From Rhodospirillaceae bacterium (lineage in GTDB: Bacteria > Pseudomonadota > Alphaproteobacteria > UBA6615): DNA of 64,000 nt. Location: the NCBI GenBank assembly GCA_002713365.1, contig PASR01000008.1, forward strand, positions 210,363-274,362, read 5' to 3'. The stretch's first letter is position 1, and every line of letters starts with the position of its first letter. Below are positions 1 through 9,730 of the stretch, piece by piece. A program made the translations under genes and the position numbers. The notes beneath the pieces were generated by a model. That model saw only the letters and a list, made by a program, of their open reading frames with translations. It had not been told where the DNA came from and did no database searches.

Positions 1-911
1 TATTCAATATAAGAAAAAATATTTTCCAAAATTTAAAAGTTCGTATGGCGCTAAACTTAGCTTGGGATTTTGAATGGTATAACAAAAACCTTGCTTATGG
101 GGCATATACACGAACTGATAGTTATTTTGATAACTCTGAACTTGGAAGTAAAGGGCTGCTTTCAAACGCGGGTGAAGAAGAACGTCTAATCCTAGAAAAA
201 TATCGTGAGCGCTTACCTAAAAAACTCTATTCTCAAGTTTATGTGCCCCCCAGTAGTCTGGGCAAAAAAAATAGCATAAGACAAAACCTTCGCCAGGCAG
301 GTAAGCTTTTAAAAGAAGCAGGATGGAGAGTCCGAAATGAGAAACTAACTAATATTAAAACGGGTGAAATCTTTAAATTTGAAATACTAATAGTACAGCC
401 AGCCTTTGAAAGAATGGCCCTGCCATTTTCACGTAATTTAAAACGTCTAGGAATAGAAGCTAATGTGCGTCTTGTAGACAGTGCACAGTATCAAGAGCGT
501 ACAGATTCAAGAGACTTTGACGTAATAATTGCATCTTGGGGACAATCACAATCACCAGGTAATGAACAAAGAGACTTCTGGAGCAGCCAAGCTGCCATAG
601 CTAAAGGATCTCGCAATTTTATTGGCATTAACAGCCAAGTTATTGATGAACTAATAGAGCTAGTTATCATGGCACCAACACGTAAAAGCCTGGTTCAACG
701 AACTCGAGCCCTAGATAGAGCTCTTTTGTGGGGTTACTATGTTATTCCACATTTTCATCTTCCCCTAGATCGTATTGCCTTCTGGGATAAGTTTGGGCGC
801 CCTCAAAAAGTACCTTTGATGGGTGAAGCAACCAATATGTCAGCTTGGTGGGTAGATCCTGAAAAAGAAAAGAAAATTAAAATTCATAGAAATTTAGATG
901 CCAAACACTAA
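1..911 (+). CDS. yejA: Peptide/microcin C-type ABC transporter substrate-binding protein, 5' truncated by window edge
   Basis: This is the C-terminal part of a family 5 extracellular solute-binding protein of the YejA type, which delivers oligopeptides to the YejBEF permease. The ORF track starts at an internal ATG (base 45), but the frame is open back to base 3 with YejA-like residues, so the true start lies outside the window. Recognisable YejA features are the FEWYN and AYTRT stretches near the start, a QVYVPP-like segment, a central LKRLGI helix and a C-terminal WWVDPEKE. The signal peptide is not in view. It lies 32 bases upstream of yejB in what looks like a yejABEF operon. The assignment rests on motif resemblance and on the three genes that follow. 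Confidence 0.88.
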   Translation, partial: FNIRKNIFQNLKVRMALNLAWDFEWYNKNLAYGAYTRTDSYFDNSELGSKGLLSNAGEEERLILEKYRERLPKKLYSQVYVPPSSLGKKNSIRQNLRQAGKLLKEAGWRVRNEKLTNIKTGEIFKFEILIVQPAFERMALPFSRNLKRLGIEANVRLVDSAQYQERTDSRDFDVIIASWGQSQSPGNEQRDFWSSQAAIAKGSRNFIGINSQVIDELIELVIMAPTRKSLVQRTRALDRALLWGYYVIPHFHLPLDRIAFWDKFGRPQKVPLMGEATNMSAWWVDPEKEKKIKIHRNLDAKH

Positions 912-943
912 CTTGAATTAGATTGTAAAGATAAGTTAACTCC

Positions 944-2059
944 ATGCTATCATATATAATTCGCCGGCTTTTGTTAATTATACCAACGCTTTTTGGGATA
1001 ATGGTTATAAATTTTGCAGTAATACAAACTGCACCTGGTGGTCCGGTTGAACAAATTATATCACAGATTCAAGGTAATGCAGTCGATGCCACCTCTAGAG
1101 TAACCGGGGGCGGAGGCGAGATTCCACAAAACCTTGATAGCCAGCAGAATTTTGATCAGACTAATGGTTTCCAGTCTAAATACCGTGGGGCAAGAGGATT
1201 ACCGCCAGAGTTAATAGCTGAAATTGAAGAAATGGTCGGGTTTGATAAACCAGTACATATACGTTTTATAAAAATGATAGGTAACTACGCTACATTTAAT
1301 TTTGGAGAAAGCTTTTTTAAAAACCGAAAAGTAGTGGATTTAGTTTTAGATGCAATGCCAGTATCGATTAGTCTGGGGTTATGGACAACTTTGCTAACTT
1401 ACTTAATTTGTATACCTTTGGGTATACGTAAAGCGATAATGGATGGCAGTAGTTTTGATGCCTGGACAAGTGGAATAATTATATTTGGCAACGCAGTACC
1501 AAGTTTCTTATTTGCAATTCTTTTAATAGTACTATTCGCCGGAGGGAGTTTTGTTGATTGGTTTCCTTTGCGAGGTCTAGTATCCGAAAATTGGTCCGAA
1601 CTTAATGTATTTGAAAAGATAACTGACTATATATGGCATATATCACTGCCAGTCATAGCACTGACAATCGGCGCGTTTGCCGGTTTAACAATGCTAACTA
1701 AAAACTCTTTCCTAGATCAAATAAATCAGCAATATGTGATAACTGCCCGTGCCAAGGGATTAACTGAAAATAGGGTTCTCTATGGACATGTTTTTCGCAA
1801 TGCTATGCTAATAGTAATAGCAGGATTTCCAGCAGCTTTTATTGGCATATTATTTACAGGCTCACTCTTAATAGAAGTCATTTTTTCACTTGAAGGTCTT
1901 GGACTTCTGGGTTTTGAAGCAGCACTTAACCGCGACTTTCCTGTGCTTTTTGGTACATTATTCTTTTTTTCTCTACTGGGTCTAATAATGAGTTTAATAG
2001 GGGACCTTGCATATGTCTTTATAGACCCACGTATAGATTTCGAAAGCCGTAAAATATAA
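944..2059 (+). CDS. yejB: Peptide ABC transporter permease YejB
   Basis: Inner-membrane permease subunit of the YejABEF importer (371 aa, close to the roughly 364 aa of E. coli YejB). It begins with the typical DppB/YejB first helix ([18 protein letters not shown]), has a long periplasmic loop at about residues 40-100, and carries an EAA-like coupling loop ([20 protein letters not shown]) near residue 270 that contacts the ATPase. About six membrane helices are visible. It ends one base before yejE begins, so the two are probably translated from one message. In E. coli the system imports peptides and the antibiotic microcin C; the natural substrate here is unknown. Confidence 0.92.
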   Translation: MLSYIIRRLLLIIPTLFGIMVINFAVIQTAPGGPVEQIISQIQGNAVDATSRVTGGGGEIPQNLDSQQNFDQTNGFQSKYRGARGLPPELIAEIEEMVGFDKPVHIRFIKMIGNYATFNFGESFFKNRKVVDLVLDAMPVSISLGLWTTLLTYLICIPLGIRKAIMDGSSFDAWTSGIIIFGNAVPSFLFAILLIVLFAGGSFVDWFPLRGLVSENWSELNVFEKITDYIWHISLPVIALTIGAFAGLTMLTKNSFLDQINQQYVITARAKGLTENRVLYGHVFRNAMLIVIAGFPAAFIGILFTGSLLIEVIFSLEGLGLLGFEAALNRDFPVLFGTLFFFSLLGLIMSLIGDLAYVFIDPRIDFESRKI

Positions 2060-2060
2060 A

Positions 2061-3167
2061 ATGTTAAGAGAAAAAACACACGATTTGAAAAATAAAGAAC
2101 AGCACACTCGAAAAATGAAGTTTTTGAATCACACCATAACTCCATTAACCGAACGCCGTCTCAACAATTTCAAATCAAACAAACGTGGTTATTGGTCTTT
2201 ATGGGTTTTTTTGCTCTTATTTATATTTACTTTATTTGCAGAATTTATAGCCAATGATAAACCATTATTAATACAGTTTAATAAAAAATTCTATTATCCT
2301 ATCTTTACCAGTTATCCTGAAACGACATTCAACGGTGATTTCGAGACTGAGGCTGATTATACAGATCCATTTGTAGCCGAGCTGATAAATGAAAAAGGCT
2401 GGATGATATGGCCAATGATACCGTATAGCTTCGATACGCCTGTTATAAACTTAAAGACTCCAGCACCATCAGCGCCAACAACCCAGAACTGGCTTGGAAC
2501 GGATGATCAAGCCCGCGATGTATCTGCTAGGTTAATATATGGCTTTCGTATATCAGTACTATTTGGATTTACCCTAACTATTCTTTCAAGCATTATTGGT
2601 GTAGCCTCCGGCGCTGTACAAGGATATTTTGGCGGATGGACAGATCTACTTTTCCAGCGCTTTATAGAAATCTGGTCTTCTCTGCCAACACTTTTTTTAT
2701 TGATAATATTAGCCTCAGTAGTGGAACCAACTTTTTGGCTGTTATTAGGACTTATGCTCTTATTCAGTTGGATGTCTTTAGTTGGGGTGGTGAGAGCAGA
2801 GTTTCTAAGAGCGCGAAACTTTGATTATGTTCGTGCTGCCAGGGCGTTGGGAATGAATAACAGATTAATAATGATAAGGCATGTTTTACCTAATGCCATG
2901 GTGGCAACCATAACATTTCTTCCTTTCATTACGGCTTCGTCTGTTACTGTTTTAACATCCCTAGACTTTTTAGGTTTTGGTCTGCCTCCTGGCTCACCTT
3001 CATTAGGAGAAATGCTGAAGCAAGGAAAAGAAAACCTACAAGCACCTTGGCTAGGTATTACAGCGTTCCTAGCCATAGCAATAATGCTTAGTCTCATGAT
3101 CTTTATCGGTGAGGCAATTCGTGACGCTTATGACCCACGAAAACAAATTTCGGCTTATAAAAGATAA
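2061..3167 (+). CDS. yejE: Peptide ABC transporter permease YejE
   Basis: Second permease subunit of the importer (368 aa). An N-terminal membrane helix (SLWVFLLLFIFTLFAEF) is followed by a periplasmic segment with the YejE-like NKKFYYPIFTSYPET stretch. The C-terminal half is the permease core with an EAA loop (VRAARALGMNNRLIMIRHVLPNAM) near residue 265. The first roughly 18 residues are hydrophilic; an internal ATG at 2115 is an alternative start that would give a length nearer E. coli YejE. The stop codon shares one base with the start of yejF (TAATG), a sign of translational coupling. Confidence 0.92.
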   Translation: MLREKTHDLKNKEQHTRKMKFLNHTITPLTERRLNNFKSNKRGYWSLWVFLLLFIFTLFAEFIANDKPLLIQFNKKFYYPIFTSYPETTFNGDFETEADYTDPFVAELINEKGWMIWPMIPYSFDTPVINLKTPAPSAPTTQNWLGTDDQARDVSARLIYGFRISVLFGFTLTILSSIIGVASGAVQGYFGGWTDLLFQRFIEIWSSLPTLFLLIILASVVEPTFWLLLGLMLLFSWMSLVGVVRAEFLRARNFDYVRAARALGMNNRLIMIRHVLPNAMVATITFLPFITASSVTVLTSLDFLGFGLPPGSPSLGEMLKQGKENLQAPWLGITAFLAIAIMLSLMIFIGEAIRDAYDPRKQISAYKR

Positions 3168-4798
3168 TGGAAAATCCACTCCTTTCAGTCAAAAACTTAT
3201 CAGTTGATTTTAAGGCTTCCAGCCATACAGTTCATGCCGTCAAATCTGTAAGTTTTGATATTTTAAATGGCGAAACCATAGCATTAGTCGGTGAATCCGG
3301 TTCCGGTAAATCTGTTACAGCCTTATCAATAGTTCAGTTATTACCTTACCCTCTCGCCAGTCACCCGAATGGTTCAATAAAATTTAAAAGCAAGGAAATC
3401 ATCGGATCACCACCGGGTGCTATACAGTCAATCCGTGGAAATAAAATTGCCATGGTTTTTCAAGAACCCATGACTTCTCTTAATCCATTACATACTATAG
3501 AAAAACAAATAGGGGAAATTTTACAAATTCATAAAGGTCTAGACAAAAACATTGCAAGAATTCGTTCTCTAGAATTACTAGAATTAGTTGGAATTACCGA
3601 CATTAACCGACACCTTAAATCCTACCCACACGAGTTATCTGGCGGACAGCGCCAACGTGTAATGATTGCTATGGCACTAGCCAACGAACCCGAAATACTT
3701 ATAGCTGACGAACCCACAACTGCTCTTGATGTCACTATACAAGCGCAGATCCTTGAACTTCTTGAAAATCTGCAAAAGAAGTTTGGAATGTCTATGCTTT
3801 TTATAACTCATGACCTAAGTATCGTTAAAAAAATGGCAAATAGGGTATGTGTTATGAATGGAGGAGAAATAGTTGAAAGCGGCAAAACTGAGCAAGTTTT
3901 GAAGAGTCCCAAACACGCTTATACAAAACATTTATTATCTGCAGATTTTTCTAATTTGAGCCCCTCCCCGGTAAAAAAATCAAAAAATATTTTATACAGT
4001 AAGAATCTAAAGGTTTGGTTTCCTTTAAAATCAGGGCTTTTAAGAAGAACCTATAAATATATACGTGCAGTAGATGGCATAAACATAGAAGTTCATGAGG
4101 GACGAACACTTGGGGTAGTTGGTGAATCCGGTTCTGGGAAGACTACATTAGGAATGGCCTTATTGAGATTAATAAGTTCAGACGGCATGATAAAATTTAA
4201 TGAAAAGAGAATTGATAAAATTACATTAAAGAAAATGCGCCCTCTAAGGCGAGAAATGCAAATTGTGTTCCAGGACCCTTATGGAAGTCTAAGCCCACGT
4301 ATGTCTATTTCGCAGATTATAGAAGAAGGCCTAAAAATTCATAAAATTGGAAATACAGACTCAGATAGAAATGACCTAATTATACAATCAATGGAAGAAG
4401 TTGGCCTTGATCCAACTAGCCGTTATCGCTATCCACATGAGTTTTCTGGAGGCCAGCGCCAACGAATAGCTATTGCGCGAGCTATCGCTCTAAAACCAAA
4501 ATTTATAGTACTTGATGAACCAACCTCAGCTCTTGATCGATCAGTACAAGTACAAATTATTAACCTCTTAATTAATCTACAGATAAAACATAAAATAGCC
4601 TATCTGTTTATTAGTCATGATCTAAAAGTAATACGTGCTATATCCGATGAGGTGATAGTGATGCGCAATGGAAAAGTTGTTGAACAAGGACCATCAGATA
4701 ATATTTTTGATCACCCTAAAAAACCTTATACCAAGGCATTAATGGCAGCTGCATTTAACCTAGAAGCAATTGATTCTAATAAAACGAATACAAAATAA
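3167..4798 (+). CDS. yejF: Peptide ABC transporter ATP-binding protein YejF (two ABC domains)
   Basis: Cytoplasmic ATPase of the importer, with two ABC cassettes fused in one 543 aa chain as in E. coli YejF. Cassette 1 has Walker A GESGSGKS near residue 42 and signature LSGGQRQRV near residue 160. Cassette 2 has Walker A GESGSGKT near residue 320 and signature FSGGQRQRI near residue 428. Both have Walker B aspartate/glutamate pairs (ADEPTTALD and LDEPTSALD), so both sites look competent. A short linker near residues 265-285 carries the oligopeptide-transporter type extension. It overlaps both neighbours by one base. Confidence 0.94.
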   Translation: MENPLLSVKNLSVDFKASSHTVHAVKSVSFDILNGETIALVGESGSGKSVTALSIVQLLPYPLASHPNGSIKFKSKEIIGSPPGAIQSIRGNKIAMVFQEPMTSLNPLHTIEKQIGEILQIHKGLDKNIARIRSLELLELVGITDINRHLKSYPHELSGGQRQRVMIAMALANEPEILIADEPTTALDVTIQAQILELLENLQKKFGMSMLFITHDLSIVKKMANRVCVMNGGEIVESGKTEQVLKSPKHAYTKHLLSADFSNLSPSPVKKSKNILYSKNLKVWFPLKSGLLRRTYKYIRAVDGINIEVHEGRTLGVVGESGSGKTTLGMALLRLISSDGMIKFNEKRIDKITLKKMRPLRREMQIVFQDPYGSLSPRMSISQIIEEGLKIHKIGNTDSDRNDLIIQSMEEVGLDPTSRYRYPHEFSGGQRQRIAIARAIALKPKFIVLDEPTSALDRSVQVQIINLLINLQIKHKIAYLFISHDLKVIRAISDEVIVMRNGKVVEQGPSDNIFDHPKKPYTKALMAAAFNLEAIDSNKTNTK

Positions 4799-5733
4799 TG
4801 GCAGTTTTGGTTATAGCACCTAATGAACGCCCTGACATATGGGCAAGTTATCTTAGAGAGCTAGCGCCAGAGCTTGATATTAGAATATGGCCCGATACAG
4901 GTGATCCTGACAAAATCATATATGCAGTTGCATGGAATCCTCCAGCTGGGATCTTAGCAAGCTTTACAAATTTAAAAATAATATTCTCGCTTGGTGCTGG
5001 CGTTGATCATCTTTTTAAAGACCCAGATTTTCCTACAGAGGTAACTATATCAAGAGTGATCGATCCATATTTAACAGCTGGTATGAGAGAGTACGTACTT
5101 TTACACGTGCTCAAATATCATAAAAACCAACCAGAGCTCGATAAACAACAAAGAAAACATATATGGAATTCAAGAGAGAATGAGAGACTTCAGTCTGATG
5201 AAAGAAATATTGGGATTCTGGGGTTAGGTATACTTGGAACCGATTGTGCAAAATCTCTTTCAGCCCTTAATTTTAATGTAAAAGGCTGGAGTCGTTCTAT
5301 GAAAGTTATTCCAGGCATAACTTGTTTAACTGGTTTAAGTGGTCTTAATCATCTTTTAAATAGTTCAAGTATATTAATTTGTTTATTACCACTTACCAAA
5401 GATACAGAGGGTATACTGAACTTTAGTTTATTTTCCAAACTACCCAAAGGCGCTTATCTTATAAATGCAGCAAGAGGGAATCACCTTATTGAGAAAGACC
5501 TAATTACGTGTTTAGATTCAGGACAACTAACCCACGCTACACTAGATGTTTTTAGAAAAGAACCCTTACCCAAAGAACATATATTTTGGGATCATGATAA
5601 AATCACAGTAACCCCACATAATGCTTCTATTACCGATCCACGAACCGTAGTCTATCAAATTCTAGAAAACATTCAGCGACACCTAGATGCAAAACCAATT
5701 TCCAATACAGTAGATATTAAAAATGGTTACTGA
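4798..5733 (+). CDS. ghrA: Glyoxylate/hydroxypyruvate reductase A-type 2-hydroxyacid dehydrogenase
   Basis: A 311 aa D-isomer-specific 2-hydroxyacid dehydrogenase that resembles E. coli GhrA, which reduces glyoxylate and hydroxypyruvate with NADPH in the cytoplasm. Visible are the dinucleotide-binding loop GILGLGILGTD near residue 142, the substrate arginine in NAARGNH, the catalytic glutamate in RKEPLP and the histidine in TPHNASIT. The start codon overlaps the yejF stop by one base, so it is apparently the last gene of the yej operon. Why a hydroxyacid reductase is joined to a peptide importer is not obvious; reduction of 2-oxo acids from imported compounds is a guess. The exact substrate cannot be read from sequence. 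Confidence 0.85.
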   Translation: MAVLVIAPNERPDIWASYLRELAPELDIRIWPDTGDPDKIIYAVAWNPPAGILASFTNLKIIFSLGAGVDHLFKDPDFPTEVTISRVIDPYLTAGMREYVLLHVLKYHKNQPELDKQQRKHIWNSRENERLQSDERNIGILGLGILGTDCAKSLSALNFNVKGWSRSMKVIPGITCLTGLSGLNHLLNSSSILICLLPLTKDTEGILNFSLFSKLPKGAYLINAARGNHLIEKDLITCLDSGQLTHATLDVFRKEPLPKEHIFWDHDKITVTPHNASITDPRTVVYQILENIQRHLDAKPISNTVDIKNGY

Positions 5734-5775
5734 TCGACAGTTATTAGAATTATTGGAAATCTTTTTCTCAAAAAA

Positions 5776-5803
5776 AAGGGGGTCCATATATATGGACCCC
5801 CTT
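5776..5803. terminator. Bidirectional intrinsic terminator between ghrA and the LLM gene
   Basis: A perfect 28-base inverted repeat (AAGGGGGTCCAT / ATGGACCCCCTT arms around an AT centre) is preceded by a run of A and followed by a T-containing stretch. It lies exactly between two convergent genes, so it probably stops transcription from both sides. Confidence 0.85.
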
Positions 5804-5825
5804 ATATAACTAAAAAATGATTATT

Positions 5826-7136
5826 TTACTCAGCAGCCTGCGCCATATCATGTCCGCTACGAGCTGTTATCTCATCTAAAGCCGGTTTCACAACCTCATT
5901 AAACTCTGTCATATTCTGGATAACTTTATCTTTTGGCATTTGAGCATAATGATATATCAGGGTTATATACTCAGCTGGCATTTGTTCCCACTGAGCTACT
6001 AGCTGATCACGTACCGATTCGGCTGTGCCAATAGCATATAGACCTGAATCTAACATCGAACCAATCACATCACTTTCATCTAACTTCCGACGTCCCATTG
6101 CTGCATAAAAGTTTTTCCATATATCATAATCATGGGCCATAACTGCATCCATAGCGGCATCTTGACTTTCTGCAATCTGTAGCCATCGAACAATATTTTG
6201 GTTCTGTCCTGGCAGCCAATTAAAACCTGATTCTGCAGCCGTTTTAGCGTATTGAACACCCAAGGGCGCCGCCGTACTAATATCAGTAAAGTAGGTTGGA
6301 ATGAAGCCCATACGCGCATTATAATCTATAGTTTCCGGACTACCGCTTCCTGAAACAAATACAGGTGGATGCGGGTCCTGATAAGGAGCAGGGCATACAG
6401 AAATATTCACAACATTATTGTTCTCATCAACCTCATCTAGGGCACCGAGCCTCTGTGTAACTCCTACTTGGGCAAGTTGCCAGTCATCAACCCCTGTATC
6501 ACCCGGATATGGTATCTGCCATGCACTACCTTTATGATTCATTGAATCTTGGGTCCATGCCTTGAGAACAATATCTATATTTTCTTCAAAAACATCTCGG
6601 TTATGTTGATCGTTTTTAACATCTTTATCCGATATGCTAAAACCACTTTGGGCAAATCCTGCACCAACCGCTGTTTGGTTGTTCTTAGCAGCAGTAGGGG
6701 ATTTTGTAGAAGTTGTTCCATAATGTTGCCCAAAAACATTTGTCCAGCGGCTCTGGTATCCTCTTGCAAAACCAACAAAACTGCGTCCTTGAGTAAGATG
6801 GTCAATTATAGCTGTTTCTTCTGCCACTCGTATAGGATTCTGGATACTCATAACGTACCCAAGTTGTCCTACTCGTACATTTTTAGTTATTGCTGCCCAG
6901 TAGGCATCCATAATAGCTGGGGCAGGACCCACTTCATAGCCCTCGGACCAAAAGTGATGCTCAATTGTAGCAACTCCCCAGAAATCTAGATTATCAGCTG
7001 CCATGATTACTTCATGCCAGCCCTGAACGGTTTCTTGATATCTATCTTTATTCCTTCCGATAGGACGAAGTTTAGCACGTTCCTCTTCACTTTCGGCGTG
7101 AATCACAGGATACGTCTGTAAAATAGGTTTGACCAT
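5826..7136 (-). CDS. LLM class flavin-dependent oxidoreductase (luciferase-like monooxygenase), paralogue 1
   Basis: A 436 aa bacterial-luciferase-like TIM-barrel monooxygenase, expected to use reduced FMN/F420 and O2 on an unknown small substrate. Family features are the early TIEHHF motif (residue about 55), the RVAEETAIIDHL segment and FVGFARGYQSRW near residue 123. It is a clear paralogue of the gene at 11846-13081, matching in long blocks including IEHH, EVGP and ARGYQSRWTN. It differs by an extra roughly 25-30 residue Ser/Thr/Asn-rich insert near residues 140-170. The start has a good upstream GGGAGA. It lies downstream of the M17 peptidase on the same strand and ends at the bidirectional terminator. 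Confidence 0.85.
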   Translation of the reverse strand: MVKPILQTYPVIHAESEEERAKLRPIGRNKDRYQETVQGWHEVIMAADNLDFWGVATIEHHFWSEGYEVGPAPAIMDAYWAAITKNVRVGQLGYVMSIQNPIRVAEETAIIDHLTQGRSFVGFARGYQSRWTNVFGQHYGTTSTKSPTAAKNNQTAVGAGFAQSGFSISDKDVKNDQHNRDVFEENIDIVLKAWTQDSMNHKGSAWQIPYPGDTGVDDWQLAQVGVTQRLGALDEVDENNNVVNISVCPAPYQDPHPPVFVSGSGSPETIDYNARMGFIPTYFTDISTAAPLGVQYAKTAAESGFNWLPGQNQNIVRWLQIAESQDAAMDAVMAHDYDIWKNFYAAMGRRKLDESDVIGSMLDSGLYAIGTAESVRDQLVAQWEQMPAEYITLIYHYAQMPKDKVIQNMTEFNEVVKPALDEITARSGHDMAQAAE

Positions 7137-7285
7137 AAATATTCTCCCTACTAAATGCGGGTTATAGTTTTTAATTCTATACTATAGCTATATTATCTAG
7201 ACGTTAATTACAAATTAAGTTTTACAATACTTTTCATAGTTTAAAACTATAACTTAAATAATAACCAAATTTAAATGTTTTATTA

Positions 7286-8662
7286 CTAATTACCATATCT
7301 TTCTACAATGAGACTAAACGCAGCTCTCATAGCCTGTGCTTCCCCTCCCTCAGGACGACCGGCTCTAGAGAAAGTGTTCCAGGCCATAATATCAAAATGT
7401 GCCCAGGGTATACCTTTTTCCACAAATTCTTGAAGAAAAAGTGCGGCGGTAATACCCCCACCGAAACCTCCTTCACTAGCGCTTGAAATATCCGCCACTT
7501 TACTATCAAGCATTCGGCGATAGGGACCATATAAAGGTAAACGCCATAACGGGTCATTGGTTAATTTGGCATGTTTTTTAAAATCTTCAGATAAATCATC
7601 GTTATTACAATACATAGCAGCCAATTCAGTTCCAACAGCAACTCTAGAAGCTCCAGTCAAAGTTGCATAATTTAATAATAAATCTGGTTTCTCGCGAGAA
7701 GCCTCTGTAAGGCAATCACCAAGAACCAACCTTCCTTCGGCATCTGTGTTTACGTTTTCTACTGTAATTCCCTTACGAGAATTAAGAACGTCTAAAGGAC
7801 GATATGAATTTCCAGAAACAGAATTCTCCACCGCGCCTATCAAAACCCTTAGTTTGACCGGTAATTTTGCGGACATTATCATCAGGGCTAAACCTAATAC
7901 ATGAGCTGCCCCCCCCATATCTTTTTTCATGCGCAACATGCCGGAAGCCGATTTAAGATCTAACCCCCCAGTATCAAAACAAACACCTTTTCCAACTAAT
8001 GTCACAAGAGGCCCGCTATTTCCCCATCGCATATCAATTAGCCTGGGAGTATCATCTGATGCGCGTCCAACCATGTGAATCATGGGATAATTAGCTTTTA
8101 AAAGTGAATCGCCCTTTATAACTTTTGTAGTTGCTTTAAAACGTCTAGCCAAAGAGCGAATAAAGGTAGTTAATTCAGATGGCCCCATATCTTCTGCAGG
8201 TGTATTAATTAGATCACGAACTAATTTAATTGCCTCTAGTGTATAAGATACAGCCGATCGGTCACTATTTTTTGGCCAAACTAACTTCGGTCGGTTTAAA
8301 GAAGGTTTTCGGTATTTGGTAAATTCATAAGAAGCTAATCCCCAGCCCAACGCAGCATCAGTAGCCATAGTTTCATCTAAGCTACCATGGAACCAATACG
8401 TGGCCTTTGGCAAATTAGCGGCTAGTTCGCTCCAACACCAAAGATCAGTACTATCATCTATTACGAATACTACCTTATCTAAACCACCGGACCTTAAAGG
8501 TAACAGTCCAATTGAGTTCTTTTTAGCCTTAAACCCATTTTGACTTAGCCATTTTCGTTGACCCAAAGAAATTTTATCTATCCATTCATCAATGTTTTTA
8601 GTTCTAACGATCGTGATAGGAATACTGTCGCGATGTTTTCTAACAATTAGGTTATGTGACAA
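7286..8662 (-). CDS. Leucyl aminopeptidase family protein (M17 metallopeptidase)
   Basis: A cytoplasmic M17 aminopeptidase that removes N-terminal residues from peptides with two metal ions. The C-terminal catalytic domain has the metal/lysine motif GKGVCFDTGGLDLK near residue 228 and the signature NTDAEGRLVLGD near residue 306. The 458 aa length suits the PepB/short M17 branch rather than the roughly 500 aa PepA. The start is TTG, supported by GAGGT about six bases upstream. A peptidase near a peptide importer (yej, though on the opposite strand) suggests peptide use, which is an inference. Downstream, the gap to the LLM gene holds a small ATAGTTT/AAACTAT dyad (7236-7250). Confidence 0.9.
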   Translation of the reverse strand: MSHNLIVRKHRDSIPITIVRTKNIDEWIDKISLGQRKWLSQNGFKAKKNSIGLLPLRSGGLDKVVFVIDDSTDLWCWSELAANLPKATYWFHGSLDETMATDAALGWGLASYEFTKYRKPSLNRPKLVWPKNSDRSAVSYTLEAIKLVRDLINTPAEDMGPSELTTFIRSLARRFKATTKVIKGDSLLKANYPMIHMVGRASDDTPRLIDMRWGNSGPLVTLVGKGVCFDTGGLDLKSASGMLRMKKDMGGAAHVLGLALMIMSAKLPVKLRVLIGAVENSVSGNSYRPLDVLNSRKGITVENVNTDAEGRLVLGDCLTEASREKPDLLLNYATLTGASRVAVGTELAAMYCNNDDLSEDFKKHAKLTNDPLWRLPLYGPYRRMLDSKVADISSASEGGFGGGITAALFLQEFVEKGIPWAHFDIMAWNTFSRAGRPEGGEAQAMRAAFSLIVERYGN

Positions 8663-8906
8663 TGCAATACCTCGTAAAATTAGTATTTAAGAATATTTAT
8701 ATGCAAAAATAAAATATAATAAATAAATTACTTAGCACTAATGTGAAATATATTATTATTTGAATAATCACTAAATTATAATTTAGTATAATAGTGCCAA
8801 ATTTTAGGTTTACCAATTGACCCGTTAAAAAACTCCTCATAGGGTGCCTTAACAGATGCACATAACAAAGCAAAAATAATTTAAACTCTCTTGGAGAATT
8901 ATTCCG

Positions 8907-9545
8907 ATGATTGACTTCTATACTTGGTTTACACCAAATGGTCGCAAAGTTTCACTAATGCTAGAAGAAACAGGTCTAGATTATAAGACCATAGCAGTTA
9001 ATATTGGTAAAGATGAGCAATTTGAACCTGACTTTCTAAAAATTAGTCCTAACAATAAAATACCTGCAATTGTAGATCATGATAATAATAGCATGCCCCT
9101 ATTCGAAACAGGCGCGATATTACTTTATTTAGCTGAAAAGACTGGTCAGTTTCTTAACACAACTGATCGAGATTCATACTGGCGCACTATGGAATGGCTA
9201 ATGTGGCAAATGGGCGGTCTCGGGCCAATTTTTGGACAAGTACACCACTTTACTCATTATAATCCTGGGGTAGCCCCATATGCTCAGGAACGATATGAAA
9301 AAGAGGCAAGGCGGCTTTATGGAGTATTAGATAAAAGACTAGATAATCGAGAATTTATCATAGATACTTATTCAATAGCTGATATGGCAGTCTGGCCATG
9401 GGCAGCTAGGCATAATTGGCAAGAAATAAATCTAAATGATTTTCCTAATGTTCGTCGCTGGTATATGTCAATTTTGGAACGCCCAGCTACTAATAGAGCT
9501 TGGAATATTCCTGAAAATGATCAGCCACTTCCAATTCCTGATTAA
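8907..9545 (+). CDS. Glutathione S-transferase family protein (Nu-class/YfcG-YghU-like)
   Basis: A 212 aa GST with an N-terminal thioredoxin-like domain (TWFTPNGRKVSLMLEETG, then NKIPAIVD, the cis-proline loop that binds the glutathione backbone) and an all-helical C-terminal domain. The N-terminal TPNGRKV is like the disulfide-bond oxidoreductases YfcG/YghU, which use Thr/Asn rather than Tyr/Ser/Cys at the active site. FETGAILLYLAEKTG is the usual glutathione gamma-glutamyl site. TTGGAG lies ahead of the start. It is flanked by genes on the opposite strand and so is probably monocistronic. Substrate unknown. Confidence 0.86.
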   Translation: MIDFYTWFTPNGRKVSLMLEETGLDYKTIAVNIGKDEQFEPDFLKISPNNKIPAIVDHDNNSMPLFETGAILLYLAEKTGQFLNTTDRDSYWRTMEWLMWQMGGLGPIFGQVHHFTHYNPGVAPYAQERYEKEARRLYGVLDKRLDNREFIIDTYSIADMAVWPWAARHNWQEINLNDFPNVRRWYMSILERPATNRAWNIPENDQPLPIPD

Positions 9546-9580
9546 TAAATAATTGGCTTATTTAATTAATAGATATCTGA

Positions 9581-9606
9581 TATCAAGAAGGTATACTAGC
9601 TTGATA
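9581..9606. terminator. Inverted repeat between convergent GST and bactofilin genes
   Basis: A TATCAAG / CTTGATA hairpin with 7-base arms and a 12-base loop sits between convergent genes. It has no strong T tract, so function as a terminator is only a possibility. Confidence 0.3.
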
Positions 9607-9730
9607 CACTTTCTTCCAACCCATTTAGTTCTCTGATTCACCGACCTAATCAAGAGTTAATTTAGAGAAGTAAAAAATCTCTTGAAACTCATGTTTGCCT
9701 ACGGATAAATTTACTAAACAATGGGGAATC

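Noticed and set aside
6549-6989. 146 aa plus-strand ORF inside the LLM gene
   Set aside because: Entirely within a well-supported gene on the other strand; cysteine-rich nonsense composition.
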